This document shows, in pieces, positions 32,683-45,776 of a DNA stretch of 64,000 bases (within the stretch, counting starts at the first letter, position 1; each line of letters opens with the position of its first letter). The notes beneath the pieces are model-generated. The model made no database searches. It saw only the letters and a program-made list of their open reading frames with translations, and was not told the DNA's origin. The stretch is from Heterohyrax brucei. Lineage: Eukaryota > Chordata > Mammalia > Hyracoidea > Procaviidae. The position numbers were made by a program, and so were the translations under genes. Location of the stretch: the NCBI GenBank assembly GCA_028571685.1, contig CM053140.1, positions 151,327,701 to 151,391,700 on the forward strand, read 5' to 3'.

Positions 32683-33106
32683 CACATGTCTGTCAGTTTG
32701 TTGTACTGTGGAGTCTTCCATGCGCTGTGATTCTGGAAGCATTGAAACCAGTATTCAAATACCAGCAGGGCTGCTGTGGTGGATAGCTGTCAGCTGAGCT
32801 TCAAGACTGAGACAGACTTAGAAGTAGGACTTGAGGGTCTACTTCTGAAAAGAAGTGGCTGGCAAAAACCTTGCAAATAGTAGCAGAACATTGTCTGATA
32901 CAATGCCAGAAGAAAGACTCCCCCACATTGGAATATACTCAGAAAGATGACTGAGTAAGAGCTATTTCCTCAGAATAGAGACGACCTTCACAGTGTAGAT
33001 GGATCAAGCTTTAGCAACCTTCATTTGCTTATGTGGTACCACTCAAAATGAGATGAAATGACTGCAGACATTCATTAATCATCAGGATGTGGAATGTATG
33101 AAGGGA
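32683..33106 (+). mobile_element. Inverted RTE 5' end belonging to 31503-32682
   Basis: Begins CACATGTCTGTCAGTTTGTTG, the same 5' terminus seen at 6052, and continues in sense for about 420 bp to GGATGTGGAATGTATGAAG. It is better preserved than the 6052 copy and extends further into the element, so it is an independent insertion. Confidence 0.78.
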
Positions 33107-36100
33107 AAGTAGGAAGTGTAAAAAAAAACAGGAAGTTTTCAGGTAAGTTTTGATTAGAGATTATTGCTATGGAGAACCTGGAGGTGAGCTAACTGGAAAT
33201 AAAGTTTTGTTTGTTTTTTTTTTATGTGATTGATTAAAGGATCATAATTGTTTTTTTCTTAATGGGTCCAAAGTTGGAAGGGGGACAAAAATTAGGAAAG
33301 CTGTAGGTTATCTTTCAACTCCTGATCATCTGGGAGTAGTCACTACAGAGGATGTGGTTTGGCTTACTAAATTGATTGTTGCAGACTGTGAGCGAGAGTT
33401 CTGTTTTTATATATGATCTACCTGTTGCCCATTAGTGTGTTCAGTTCCTCGGCAGTAAGTATGTCTCTACCTGCAGATTACCTCTTCTTAAAGAATTTCA
33501 TTCAGAAAATATTTTGAACCTCTAAAACTTTCTTCATTTTACTGGGCTTTAAATCTGTAGACACAAAAAGTTTCAGTTGCAGGGGATGTTAATTAATTGC
33601 ACATTGTGATTCTGCAGTAGTATCCAGATGAAACACCACGGCTCTGAAAATTAAATGGAGGAATTTTTTTCTGGTTATAAGTTATAACTCTGTAAGCCAC
33701 AAACTAGTAAGCTAAAAAGAAAGATTTTCCATTTCTTTTGTGCCACTGATTTCACAACTGACTACTGAATACATTATAAAATGCCATTTATAATTCTTCT
33801 TGCAATGCTGTGGTAAATTCACACTTCTATCCCCAAGGACCTTGAAAGAAATAGAATAGGAAGAAGAATTTCAGTGAGAAGTTTTTGTAACTACTGCTTG
33901 ACGAAAATTGTATTACTTGAGAAAAGCCAGATTTTCAGACTGCTGTATGACTGTGTAAACACATTCTAGAAAGAAATAGTTATGTATTATTTAGTTAATT
34001 AAGAAAGACATTCAGTTTTTAAATCTACCAATATCTACCTCATATGTTTGTTAAAGCAGTGTGCATGCTTCAGGTGATTTAATTATTTGTGAAAGCAGAC
34101 AGTTATTGTCAGACAGAATCAGTATTTGAACTTTGGGTCTCCTTCCTTACAAGTATCCTGTAACTTCTTAGGCATTAAGTGTGACAACAACATTTGCTTT
34201 GTTGTTCACAATTGTCCTTTACTTAATGAAAACTAACAATAACATCCATTAACAACACAAAGCCATATAAAAATCAATCATTATAAAACACAGAACTAAT
34301 AAAACAAATGTGATGGAATTTTGAGCTATTATAAAATATCTAATACACATGACAATGAGAGACAAGCTCCAATTACTACATTTCTGTGACCTGTTATATG
34401 TTTGTTCAAATAGTACTTCAAGACATGCTTGAAGTAGTTCTTCCGTGTGCCTTATGTAAAAGCCCTGCAGAAGACTCTATATTGCAGCTTCCATTCTTAA
34501 TATCCTAGCAACTTTCCTCTTTGTGCTGTAAGGTTGAAAATTTCACACAATGTTTTCCTACTTTGTGCAAAAGAGAATGGATAAAATAAAAAACGTTTTG
34601 CTGAGATAGCAGTCAGTAGAGTATATTAGTAAATCCGGGTTTTCAGGGTTGATCATGGGGTGTAAAGTTTGAAACATTGTACTAAGTTGGTAGAATTATT
34701 CCAATGCACTGGAAATTTGACATTTATTTTCTCACTCCCTCTTTTTCACTGAAGTGCACTTTTAATTAAAATGATGACATAAAATATTTAACTGCCAACT
34801 AATTACTGAGTATATGTGTTTTTAAAAGGACAGACTATATAAGGTATTTAAAGAAATATGACTACCTGAGCACAACTTAACTGCTTTCAAGTAAAGGGCC
34901 ATCTGGCTGTAACATCTGTTGCTCACTGATTGCCAATACTCATTTGCATGGTCTAGCTTACTGGATAGGGATAAAGAAGAATCTTCCTCCATAGGAGAGG
35001 ATCACTCTTTGGACAAGAGTATACAGAAGCAATGTTATTCTTCTTTAGAAGTGTGTAATTTATTACACTTAACTTTATTCTACTTGGAGTAGATAGAATA
35101 AAGGCTTAGAGACCTGCTTAAACTTGCTCACACTCGAACTGATATATAATCAATACACAACTCTAAAAGGTAATCAAGACATATGGAAAAAAGCCAGCAA
35201 CTACCGTAATAGTCTAAGAAATATTTGTTCCTATAAAGGTGGAATTCGGATTTTGTATTCTTAGCCTTTAGCCCTTCCCTTTTCCATCAGTTTCTGTGGT
35301 ATATAGCTACTTGTTTATCTCAGTGTTTTTACCAAAGGCTGGGTTAGCTTGCTTTGTACACTGTTCCTGCTTTGCTATGCTGCAGGCCAGGTATTAACTA
35401 CTACTTTTGTAAGGTTCTTATTATATTTTATTTGATATTATTGTTGTACTTGTTGACAATGCTGTTTCAGTTATTTCAGTCTCTCTCATTGCTCAATTCT
35501 TCTCTGTTAGAAGCACTGATTTTTCGTACCTGACTATTTATTCCTAAAAATATTCTTAGCAGTTAACGTAGTTTCTGTCAGTCTTATTGACATGGGCTAT
35601 AGCCTAGTCTTTGTAAATTCTGTCTTTGAAAAAGTCTTCCTTCTGATGCAGCCCACTTTACTTTCAAATTGAACTGTTGCCTAGAATATTCCACTTCTCT
35701 TACTGCTTACTAAACGATGTTCCAGTTAATTACAGTTTTGAGAATCGTATCTGAGGCTGGTTCTTGTAACTGAGACTTTTTGCTCCTGAAATCCGGGGTG
35801 ATTTTTTTGTGTTGTGGTGAGTTTCCCCAGGTCATGTTCTGACCTAAGAAATGTATGCATATGTACCCTAAATGCCCTATACTTACTTTGACGACATTTT
35901 CTTGCACTGAATTTCTAATCTACCACAAAAACCATTAACTCATAAAAATATTAACCTTCAAATTGTAACTTTGCCATTACAGTGTACAGCTTCCTCATAT
36001 ACACTTCCATTTTCTTTTTACTTCCTCAATCGAATCCCGTGTGCTTATTTCACAAAGCTATTTGATTAGCAAATGTATCTAATTTGTGGCATTGTTTTTT

Positions 36101-37024
36101 CAAGAAAAGTAAAGATAATACACACAAATGTCTTTAGAAAGTTTTTTGTGTGAAGCTTGTGCATGAATTGTACAAACATAGCATATCTCTTCTATTAAAA
36201 ACAATTCTACCAATGTTATAGAAATTTTCTGAACCAAATTTTCCTTTGGGAACATCCACAAAACAGGAAAAAAAAATTTCAAAGTCCTGTTTTTTGTTTG
36301 GTTGTTTTCTTTAATATATATAAAAAAAAATCTGTTTTATACCATTGTGGAATTACCACGGCAGAAAGAACCATTAGCACAAGAAAACACAAGAGCTGAG
36401 TCTGGTATTTGACATTGTTTTTTTCCCTTAACAAATCTGCCTTTTGAGGGTGCTGATGAAAGGAGTAGAATTTAAGGAGAACTTTGTCAGTCTTATTAGG
36501 TTGAATAAGCAAAAATTGTAATTTAGGGCATAATTAAAGAAGAGATGCTGTGGCAAAAATTCCAAAGCTTTAGTGAGGAAGTGTTCTGACAGGAAGGATG
36601 CAAAGCTTTGTATCTTCTCCATATATGATCAGATTAGTCTGATCCCACCACAAGAAGGAAAACACAAACTCTTCTGAGGAAACAAATGTCATCAGAAGGA
36701 TCATGTTTCTGTACAGTACTTTATACCCAATGTCTGTTTCTGAATAAAAAAAGAGGCATATAAGAATGCAGAGGCTAACTAGTGATAGTAAAAAAAAGGC
36801 AATGAAAACAAATATACATGATATTGAGACATTAGCATAATCAAACAATAACTTCTAAAAATGTGATTAGCAATAAGATAAAAAAGACAGGAAACTAAAT
36901 ACATGAAAAAGAATAAAATTAAAAGACTAGAGTTAAAAACACAAAAGCTGAAAGAATTACATCCAGAGTTTTAATAGCACTTGAGAGATAAATGAAGAAA
37001 GAATTATAGACTAAATGTAATTTT
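33107..37024. other. Largely single-copy-looking DNA
   Basis: No gene found. 35085-35160 (ATAAAGGCTTAGAGACCTGC ... CTTGCTCACACTCG) resembles an antisense MIR core. Open frames at 36100-36848 on the minus strand are short, AT-rich and hydrophobic by composition, with no family signature. Confidence 0.45.
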
Positions 37025-37987
37025 TTAACTGTAATTGGGTGAAAATTTATAATACAATTCAAATTTGCATGCCCGCCTATCTGCAGCTCCCACCACTCTC
37101 CTTGCGCAGTGACAGCACACTTCTCCTTTCTATTCCATACATGTCATATCCTCTTAACGGTCTCCCATCCACTCCTCTCTACCCTCTCCACTCCCTTCTA
37201 GTAAGAGGCCATCCTAAAGACGCATCCTATAGACATTCTATAGATGCATACAACCATCAAGTGCACACGATATGGTCACTCTGTATCTCTGAATCAATTT
37301 CATTCTATCCCAAGAGTTGACCTTAGCAATGATTTATGATGAGGGGCAGCATCAGGTATAGGGGCCACATTCCTGGGGGAACTTTCAGGTCTTCTACCAT
37401 CAGCTGTGGTCTTTTAGTGGAGTTCTCAGGGTGAATCCCTTTTTTTCTTGTGTTGACACTGGGACTCAACTTTGGGAGCCCCATCATGGTTGCCATTGGT
37501 GGTGGCCAGGCACCATCTGGTTCTTCTGGTCATATGTTGGGTCTTTATGTCTTCTGAGTTCTTTTTCCCTCATGTTATTGTCCTTGGTAATCATCAGTTC
37601 CAGCTGAGTTGGGACCATTTGGTGTACTTCAGATGGCAGTTTACTAGCTTTTAATGTCCCAGATGCCACTCAACTAAGTGGGATGCAAAAGATTGGCTTA
37701 GCAACAGTTACGCCAGTTAGTCTCAATGTCCCTTGAGAGCGTGGTCCCCGGACCCCTTCCCCTGCTAGTCTGTCTTTGCAATATTGGATTAAGATTGGAA
37801 GAGTTTTCAGATTATGTTGAAGTCCAGTCAAACGATCTTCTTTCTAATGTGTACTGTCACTGATTTTACCCAACCAAATTTCTATCAACTGTCTAATCTA
37901 TAAGCAACCCTCTTCCTCCCTCCTTCCCCTCCCTCACAGCTGTAAGAGTCTTTTCTTCTGTACGTGAGACTGTTTTATAAAACCTTA

Positions 37988-40900
37988 CAGTAGTGGTCTC
38001 ATAACAATATTTGTCCTTGTGCTGCTGACTGATTCCACTCAACATAATGTCTTCAGATTGAAACTAGGTTATGAGATGCTTTCTAAAGTCATCATTGTTG
38101 TTTATCATTGCATAGTGCTCCACTGAGTATATATACCATAGTTAATTTATCCATTCATCTGTTGTTGGGCATCTGGGTTGATTCCATCTTTTTGCTATTG
38201 TGCACTGTGCTGCAATAAACATTTGTGTGCGTGTATCTGTTCATGTGACTGCCCTTGATTCTGTAGGATATATTTCAAGCTGGGATTACTGAATCAAATG
38301 GTATATCTATTTCCAGCTTTTTTAGGGACACGCCAAATTGTTTTCTAAAGAGGTTGTGCCGTTTTGCAATCCCACCAGCAGTATAAGAGAGTTCCAATTT
38401 CTCCACAGCCTTTCCAGTATTTGTTGTTTTGTCTTTTTCGGATCATGGCCAATCTTGTTGGGGTGAGATGATATCTCATTGTAGCTTTGATTTGAATCTC
38501 TTTAAAAGTCATTGGTCATGAGCATTTCTGCATGTGCCTTTGGCTGCTGGATAGGCTCTTTAGAGAAGAGTCTCTCTATCTCCTTTACCCAACACTTAAC
38601 TGGTTATTTACCCTTTTCTTGTTGATATTTTGCAGTACCTTGTGGATTATAGAGATCAGACATCAGTCTGACTTATCGTTGCCAAATATTTTTTCTCATT
38701 CTGTAGGTGGTACTTTAATTCTTTTGATGAAGTCTTTTGATGAGCCCAAGTGTTTGATTCTCAGCAGTTCCCATTGATCTGTTTTCTCTTCTGTTGATCG
38801 TGTTTTGTTTGTCAGATTTTGAAGTCTTGCTACACTGTGTATTAAAACTTCCACTGTTGATATTGTTTTTTCTTGCATGAGCTTTATTGTTTTAGGTTTG
38901 ATACTTAAGTCTTTTATCCATCTTGAGTTGTTTTTTTGTATAAGATATGAGATACAGGTCTTGTTTCAATTTTTTTGCAGATGGATATCCAATTTTGCAG
39001 CACCATCTGTCAAAAAGACTGTTTTAACCCAAGTTTAAAATCTTAGGGTGTTTGTCAAATATCAACTGTTCATAGGAAGATGGTGGCATCTGTGGGATCT
39101 CAATTCTGTTCCATTGGTCTATATGTCTCTGTTTGTGCCAGTATCAGGCAGTTTTGACTACTGTGCCAGTATAATAAGTTCTAAAGTTGGGTAGTGAGAG
39201 GCCTCCCAGTGTGTTATTTTTCTTCAGTCTGGGAGTCTTCCTATTCAGAACAGAGTTGGTGATTTGTTTCTCCATCTCATTAAAAAATGTCACTGGAATT
39301 TGTATTGGTATTGCATTGTCTGTGTAGATGACTTTGGGTAAGATAGACGTTTTCACAATGTTAAGTCTCCCCATCCACGAGCCGAGTAGAGTTCTCCATT
39401 TATGTAAGTCTTTCTTAGTTTGTTGTGGTAAGGTCTTGTAGTTCTTCTTGTAAAGGTCTCTTATTTCTCTAGTTAGATTTATTCCTAGATATTTTATTTT
39501 CTTGAGGGCCATAGTAAATGGTGTTGATCTGGTGATTTCTTCTTTAATGATCTCTTTGTTGGTATAAAGGAATCCTACTGATCTACATATATTTCTCTTG
39601 TAAACTGATACTTTGAAGAACTCTCCTATTAGTTTGAGTGTTTACTTATAGATTCTTTATGATTCTCTGCATATACAATCATATAGTCTGCAAATAGGGA
39701 GATTTTTACTTCATCTTTGCTAATACAGATGCCTTTTATTTCTTTGTCTTGTCTAATAGCTCTGGCCAGAACTTTTAGTACAATGTTGAACGGGAGAGGG
39801 GAGAGTGGGCATCCTTGCCTAGTTCCCATTCTCAAGAGGGATTTTTCTGTCTCTCTCCATTCAGGATGGTGTAGGTGGTTGGCTTTGCATAGATGTCTTT
39901 TATTGCACTGAGGAATTTCCACTCTATTCCTGTCTTGCTGATAGTTTACAGCATGAACAGGTGTTGGACTTTATCAAATGTCTTTTCTGCATCAATTGAA
40001 AAAATCAGGTGGTTCTCATCTTTTGTGTTATTTATGTGGCTGATCATACTATTTGTTTTTCTGATGTTGAACCAGCCTTGGATCCCCAGTATGAATCCAA
40101 GTTAGTCATGATGAATCTTTTTTTTTTTTTTTTTTTTTTTGGTATATTGTTGAATTCTATTGACAAGGATTTTGTTGAAGATTTTTGCGTCTAAGATTTT
40201 TGTGTCTAAGTTCATGAGTGATGCCAGCCAGCCAGCCAAGTGCAGTCGAGTCAGATCCATTTATTGGTCTGTAATTTTCCGTTTCGGTTGAAAGTTTCCC
40301 TGGCTTTGCTATCAGGGTTATGCTGACTTCATAGAATGAATTTGGGTGTATTCTATCCCTTTCTATACTGTGAAATAGTCTCAGTAGTTTTGGGATTAAC
40401 CCTTCGCTAAAAGCTTAGTAGAATCATGCATTGAAGCCATTTGAGCCAGGGTATTACTTTTGGTTGGTAGCTTTGGAATTACTTTTTCAATATCTTCTTT
40501 TGTGATATGTTTATTAAATTGTTCTACTTCTATTTGTGATAATTTTGGTATGTGATATGAATCTAGGAATTTGTCCTTTTCCTCTCAGTTTTCAAATCTA
40601 TTAGAGTACAGTCTCTTGTAGAATTCTGTTAGGATAGTTTTGATTTCTGTTGGATCTGTTGTGACGTCTCCCGTCTCATTTCTTATTCAGGTTGTTTCCC
40701 GTTTTTCTTTAGAAAGTTTCTTCAATGGTTTGTCTGTTTTGTAGATTTTTTTCAAAAAACAAGGTTTTGGTCTTATCAATTTTTTTCAGTTGTTCTTCTA
40801 TACTCTAATTCATTTGTTCTGCTCCAATCTTTATGGATTAGCCTATAGATTCTGGTAGAATGTGTTTTCATTCTCATTTGATTCCATGATTGTCTTTATT

Positions 40901-41663
40901 TCATTCTTGATTTCTTCTATAACCCATGGCTTTTTGAGTAAGGTGTTGTTCAATTTCCATGAGTTCCAATTTCTATGTTTTTATTTGTTATTGATTTTGA
41001 GTTTTATGGTTTTATGTGCTGAAAAGATGCTTTGCAATAATCCAATGGATTGAATTTGTTGCTTGCTTTATGTCCTAACACATTGTCTATTCTGGAAAAA
41101 GTCCCATGTTAATTGGAGCAGAAGGTATCTGTTGATAGATTAAAAAGTTCTGTGTATGTTGATGAAGTCTAGGTGGTTGATTGTTGCAATAAGATCTTTA
41201 GTATCTTTACTGAGATTTTTTTCTAGATGATCTGTCCATTACTGAAAATGGAGTGTTGAAGACTCCAACTAATATTGTGGAGTGATATATCTTATTTTTC
41301 AGTGATGTCTGTTTGTTCAATATATTTATATACTCTAGCATTGGGTGCATAAATGTTTAATATTGTGAAGTCCTGCTTGTGTATTCAATCTTTCAAGCAA
41401 TATATGGTGACCATCCTTGTCCACAATGGTGAATTTTACATTAAAGTCTATTTTATCTGAGGTTAGTATTGCCACACCTGCTTTTCTTTGTATATTGTTA
41501 GCTTGATATCTATTAGTCCATCTTTTAATTTTCAATTTGTTCATATCTTTAAGTCTAAAGTATGTCTTTTCATCTAGGATATCACTTGTTGTCTCTTTAT
41601 TGGAGTGGTCAGTCCATTTACATTCAGTATAATTATTGATAGGTATGTGTTTAGTGCTGTAAT
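37988..41663 (-). pseudogene. L1 ORF2 pseudogene
   Basis: The start codon position reads ATT instead of ATG (about 41663). Endonuclease remnant at 41335-41544 (AGVAILTSDKIDFNVKFTIV). RT block at 39629-39922 contains [20 protein letters not shown] and the active site as LFADYMIV, second Asp replaced by Tyr. Thumb-like block at 39144-39512 ([20 protein letters not shown]). Many stops and shifts. Confidence 0.85.
40223..40263 (-). mobile_element. Ultrashort AfroSINE/RTE 3'-tail insertion in L1
   Basis: The L1 text GTGAT|ATTGGTCTG is split by about 40 bp: GCCAGCCAGCCAGCCAAGTG then CAGTCGAGTCAGATCC. It has a (CCAG)n tail and an antisense AfroSINE 3' end. Only a 2-3 bp duplication is possible at the junction. 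Confidence 0.55.
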
Positions 41664-42104
41664 TTTGATGTATTTATTTTTGTGTTGATGTTTTCTCTGT
41701 TGTTCTTAATATTATGTTCTGGGTCTTTCTTCTTTATGGGTTGACTTCTCATCATTTTCAGTGTTAGTTTTGTGTTTGCTGAGACTCCTGTATTACGTTT
41801 CTTGTTTTGGCATGTTGCATTGTTATTGTGCTTTTCGGTGACCCCTATTATCCCCCTTAACATTCTAAGTTCAAACTTGATTTTAGCTTCTGCATATCTG
41901 TTTAACTTCCTCTCCATCTGAAAGGACTATAACTATTGTAGTATATCTCTCTTTTTAATGTGATGGTGCCATAGCTTTGTGACATGATCACTGGCTCCCT
42001 TCTTTTCATATTGTAGCTTTCATTGAGTTTTGTGACTTCCCTGAGTAGGTATCTGGGTGCTGTGTCCTGCATTGCCTTCTTAAATATACACTGAATAGTT
42101 TTGT

Positions 42105-43046
42105 TTCTCTAAGCCCTGAGCATCTTTCAGTATTTCTTGTAGCTTTGATTTGATATTTACCAAGTCTCTAACTTTTGTTTATCTGCAAATGTCTTAATTT
42201 CATCTTCATATTTGAGAGACAATTTTGCAGGATATGTAATTCTTGGTTGGAAGTTTTTCTCCTTCAAGGCGTTGAATGTGTCATACCACTGTCTCCATGC
42301 CAACATCATTTCTTCCAAGAAATCAGATGAAGACCTGTAGGGTTCTTTCTGAATGTTAGCTTTGCTTGGAGCCTTGCTGACTTTAAGAGATTCTATTTAT
42401 ATTTCATTTTATTAAGCTTATAAGATTAAGATTATAATATGTCTTGGTGTCTTTCTTTTTGGGTCTACTTTTTGTGGAGTTTGACACATTTTGGATATCC
42501 ATGTTTGCTTCTTTCATAATTTCAGGAAAGTTTCCTGTCAGCAACTCTACAACAATAACTCTCTGTGTTTTCTGGTATCCCTCCCTGTTCAGAAACTCCG
42601 TTAATCATAGATTATTCCTCTTGATATAATCTGACATGTTTCTTAATGCTTCTTCGTTTTTCTCATTTCTTTTCTTTGTTTTCTCCTCATAAATGCTGGT
42701 GTCAGTTCCTCTATCCTCAAGATCACTGAGTCTGACTTCCAACTCCTCAATTCTGTTTTTTTGGCTTTGGATTGAATTGTCTAATTCTGTAATTGACCTG
42801 TTTGATTTTATATTATTGATGTTCCATCAGCTCAGATAGCTTGCCTAATTTTTCATCTTGATCTGCTGTATTTTGTTTAATCTCTAGAACAGCTCTGTAT
42901 ATAATTCTTTTGTATGTGACCTCCAATAGTTTCAGAAAGGCTTCTTTATCTGGGCAGTTCTTTGATTCTTTATTTTGAGAGTTTTCCAGAGCCGTGATGG
43001 GCTGTTTCTTTAAATGGCAAGCAATGGTCTGTTGCCGTATGGGCAA
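42105..43046 (-). pseudogene. L1 ORF1 pseudogene
   Basis: ATG at 43046. The N-terminal 77 codons (MPIRQQTIACHLKKQPITAL ... LSELMEHQ) stay open, ending in the start of the coiled coil. The RRM and CTD are recognisable antisense at 42200-42560 but frameshifted. Same family as the ORF1 at 14893. Confidence 0.8.
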
Positions 43047-44117
43047 CTAGAGGCTGTTTGGTTTCTGTAGTGTTACTTCAACAGGAACTGAGGTGTAGTT
43101 TTGAGAAAGGATTTTGTCACCAGCCACCTCTATGTAGTCTATTGACTGGCCCCAGTGGAGTCTCTTGAGTGAAAGACTGTGTCTCCTGGCTGGCAAGGAC
43201 AGGGCCCTACTTATGGAGTCACCGGGGTGCCATCAACCAACCCTATAATGGTTATGATGGGGGTCAGTAAAGGGTGGGAGAGTTGCCATCAGGCTGCTCT
43301 GCAGTTATTTCCCCAGGCTGTCCATCTTATTATAAAAAACTATGAATTTTCTGACAGATGATACAACCAGTGAGGCCATCAGCTGGGGCAGGCCCTGCTT
43401 TCTGACTGACAATGGAAGTACCTTTTTGGCTGTCCATAGATTCTAAGATGTAGTTAAAGTAGACAGGGGTTATGGCCTTGTTGCCCTTCTCAGCTGGACT
43501 CTCCTCATAAAGTAACATTGTAGTAAACACAGTGTTTCTGCTGGAAAAGTGCTTTCCAAACTAGCACAGCTTTTCAGCTTTGGAATTATCGCTTGCTGAG
43601 CCCGCCGGTTGAGTGACTCGGCTTCCTAGTGGATGAAGATGGCATCCCAGGCAGGCTGCCCTTCCTGCCATGAAATGGCAGAATCTATGATGGATCTCAG
43701 AAAATGGAGGTCAGAGAGTCAGTAGTGCCCTCAGTCAGCAGCTGGGCTCTCAAAGTGTGGTATGCCACGCATTATGCCACTTCTGCATTATATGCTGTTT
43801 AATACACTAGCACTGCAGTTCATCGTATTTGCCAGCTCATGCCCATCTCCCACCTCTTGGATAACAGAAAAAAAAGGCATTAGTACCTGGGATCCACACA
43901 AGTAGAGAATTAATAGGAGGGGGGCTCAGCATTCACTCACTCATGCCAGAGAGAGAAAGTTTGGAGTTTAGTGGCACGTAGTCCTGTCTGACAACTCTAT
44001 GTTGTATCTTAGAGCTCCCTGGGTGTCCAGAGTACTCCATTCAGTTACAATCCAGGCCTTAGTTTTCAGAGAGTATTGAGGAGACATGCGTCACGTCTGC
44101 CATCTTGGCTCTGCCCC
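43047..44117 (-). promoter_or_regulatory. L1 5' UTR
   Basis: About 1.07 kb between ORF1 and the L1 5' terminus. GC-richer than its surroundings, as in the other L1 5' UTRs here. Promoter role is by family knowledge; activity today is unknown. Confidence 0.5.
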
Positions 44118-44297
44118 CTCCTCTTGTTAAATATGCCAGTTTGTGGCTTCCATCCCAATTATCTTATCTAGACAATTATTGGCAGGACTGATTTTTATCT
44201 TGTACTCTATGGTCTATTTTCAGCACAAATACCTGTGTTTTATCAGTTGTTAAATACTCATTATTACTGGATATATGTATTCATAAAATCCTACATG

Positions 44298-44475
44298 TGA
44301 ATCATAACTCTATAAATTACTAGTGTATAACAGTTGGCAAGTTTCTTAACCATTCTGAACTTCAATATCTTCATCTATAGAACTGGAATTGTTAATCTCT
44401 GCCTTTCTAAATTGTTGTATTAGAAATAACATATGTAAGTCACAGAGGCCTGTAGTAATTATTTATTAAATCATA
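44298..44475 (+). mobile_element. MIR SINE, sense
   Basis: Contains CAGTTGGCAAGTTTCTTAACC, TCATCTATAGAACTGGAATT and ATATGTAAGTCACAGAGGCC, the MIR core order (ttgggcaagt, cctcatctgtaaaatggg, acatgtaaagcgcttag). Typical divergence for MIR. Confidence 0.75.
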
Positions 44476-44561
44476 TAGTGATAGAAGAGATGTTCTCAAA
44501 AACATGCCTGCTTATTTACCAGAACTGTTACCTCTAAGCTGCTCTAGAGTTCATGTTGGTG

Positions 44562-45075
44562 CCTGTTTTAGTGATCTGCCAAGCCATCTAGTGATGTTAT
44601 AATAGAAATACCATATGAGATGGCTTTAAAAAGATAATTTTATCACAGCCCAGTAGGTTAAAACTCCAAATTCAGAGCATCAGCTCCAAGGGAAGACTCT
44701 CTCTGTTTACTATGGAGGAACATCATTGTTGTGAATCTTCACCTAGACTGGAATTTTCTGAGGCACAGAGAACCCAGTCCCTTCCAAAAGATGTTCTCTG
44801 CTCCGGGCATTGTTTCTTTCCTGATTGTATGAAGTCCCCAATTCTCTGCTTGCTTCCCTTTCTTTATATTCCTAAGATTACTTCAAGGCAAAATGCAATT
44901 TTATGCACTGAGTACTGCTCCACCCACACAGCTGCTGCCCATCTTCCCCTATTGACATCATAGATGCAGAGTTCACAGCATATAGGAGCTTCACACAATG
45001 CTAAGAATAACAGCCTAGCCAAATGTTTATACATATTTGTGGAGACACACACTTCAAACTATGACAGTGCTCTAT
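44562..45075 (-). mobile_element. MaLR-like LTR, antisense
   Basis: Same family as the LTR at 4561-5065 in opposite orientation: GTTATAATAGAAATACC, GCCCAGTAGGTTAAAACTCC, CAGCTCCAAGGGAAGACTCT, then the far end CTAGCCAAATGTTTATACATA ... GGAGACACACACTTC. Non-coding. Confidence 0.62.
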
Positions 45076-45179
45076 GGCCGCAAGTTGTGACTAAAGGGTT
45101 ATAAACTGTTTCCTGTTATACTGACATGGTTAGTCTCCAGAGACCAGGTTGTTAAATAAAATCAGTGTTACATAAAAAA

Positions 45180-45362
45180 TGGAGAATGACCATATCAGTT
45201 CACAAAGGGGGGGATGGCTACATAACTGTTACTATATTACATAACTATAAAATTACATTATCTGACTGCCAAGTTACATCATTAAGTAACTGCCTAGCCA
45301 CTGAGAACCATGACACAACCAAGTTGACACAAAATCTTGACAGTCATGGCCAGCATCAGTCT
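45180..45362 (-). mobile_element. Second LTR fragment of the same family
   Basis: GGATGGCTACATAACTGTTAC to CCAAGTTGACACAAAATCTTG matches the 5'-LTR side of the MaLR-like family in antisense. It could be a duplicate or the partner LTR of 44562 with the internal part lost. Confidence 0.42.
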
Positions 45363-45621
45363 CATCTCACACTGTGGCATTTATCATTGTTGGATGTATG
45401 TCATTAATTCACAAAATAATCAGTAGATTGTTTTTTTATTGTTGTAAATGTAGAATACTGGATGATGAGATAGTTGATTGGCAAGGAGAAAGTGTAATAA
45501 TAATGGCTGATGCAGTTATAGACAGAGAAATTAAGAACTGCAAGGAATAGTAAATCTGTAACAGATCTATAACATATGTACCCAATAATTAATTTGCTAA
45601 ACTAACAAAATCTTAAATTCT

Positions 45622-45776
45622 GTTAAACTTCGCTGCTGTGGAGTCAATTCCAACTCATATCAAGCAGAATGCCATGTCCCTTTCCCATGGAGTCCTTGGC
45701 AATTTTCCTATTTATGATTCAAGTACTTTCCTAGATAATGGTGCTAGAACACTCAACAACAGAGTCTAGATTTTTT
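45622..45776 (-). mobile_element. AfroSINE, antisense, decayed
   Basis: CTGTGGAGTCAATTCCAACTC (antisense 3' end), then GGAGTCCTTGGCAATTTTCC and GTGCTAGAACACTCAACAAC, a degraded head. Order and spacing fit AfroSINE. Confidence 0.6.

Larger units (their letters stand above)
37025..44117 (-). mobile_element. Full-length L1, antisense
   Basis: About 7.1 kb: antisense 3' UTR (37025-37987, with a C-rich tract at 37908-37935), ORF2, spacer, ORF1 and a 5' UTR ending GCCATCTTGGCTCTGCCCCC. It is interrupted by a T-run at 40119-40140 and a ~41-bp SINE-tail fragment at 40223-40263. A 17-bp local duplication (GATTTTTGCGTCTAA) precedes the latter. No convincing target-site duplication was found, so end coordinates are approximate. 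Older than the L1 at 13893. Confidence 0.92.

Noticed and set aside
37000..44130. Target-site duplication for the antisense L1
   Set aside because: Only weak words such as TAAATGTA versus TAAATATG are found; too short and imperfect to claim.
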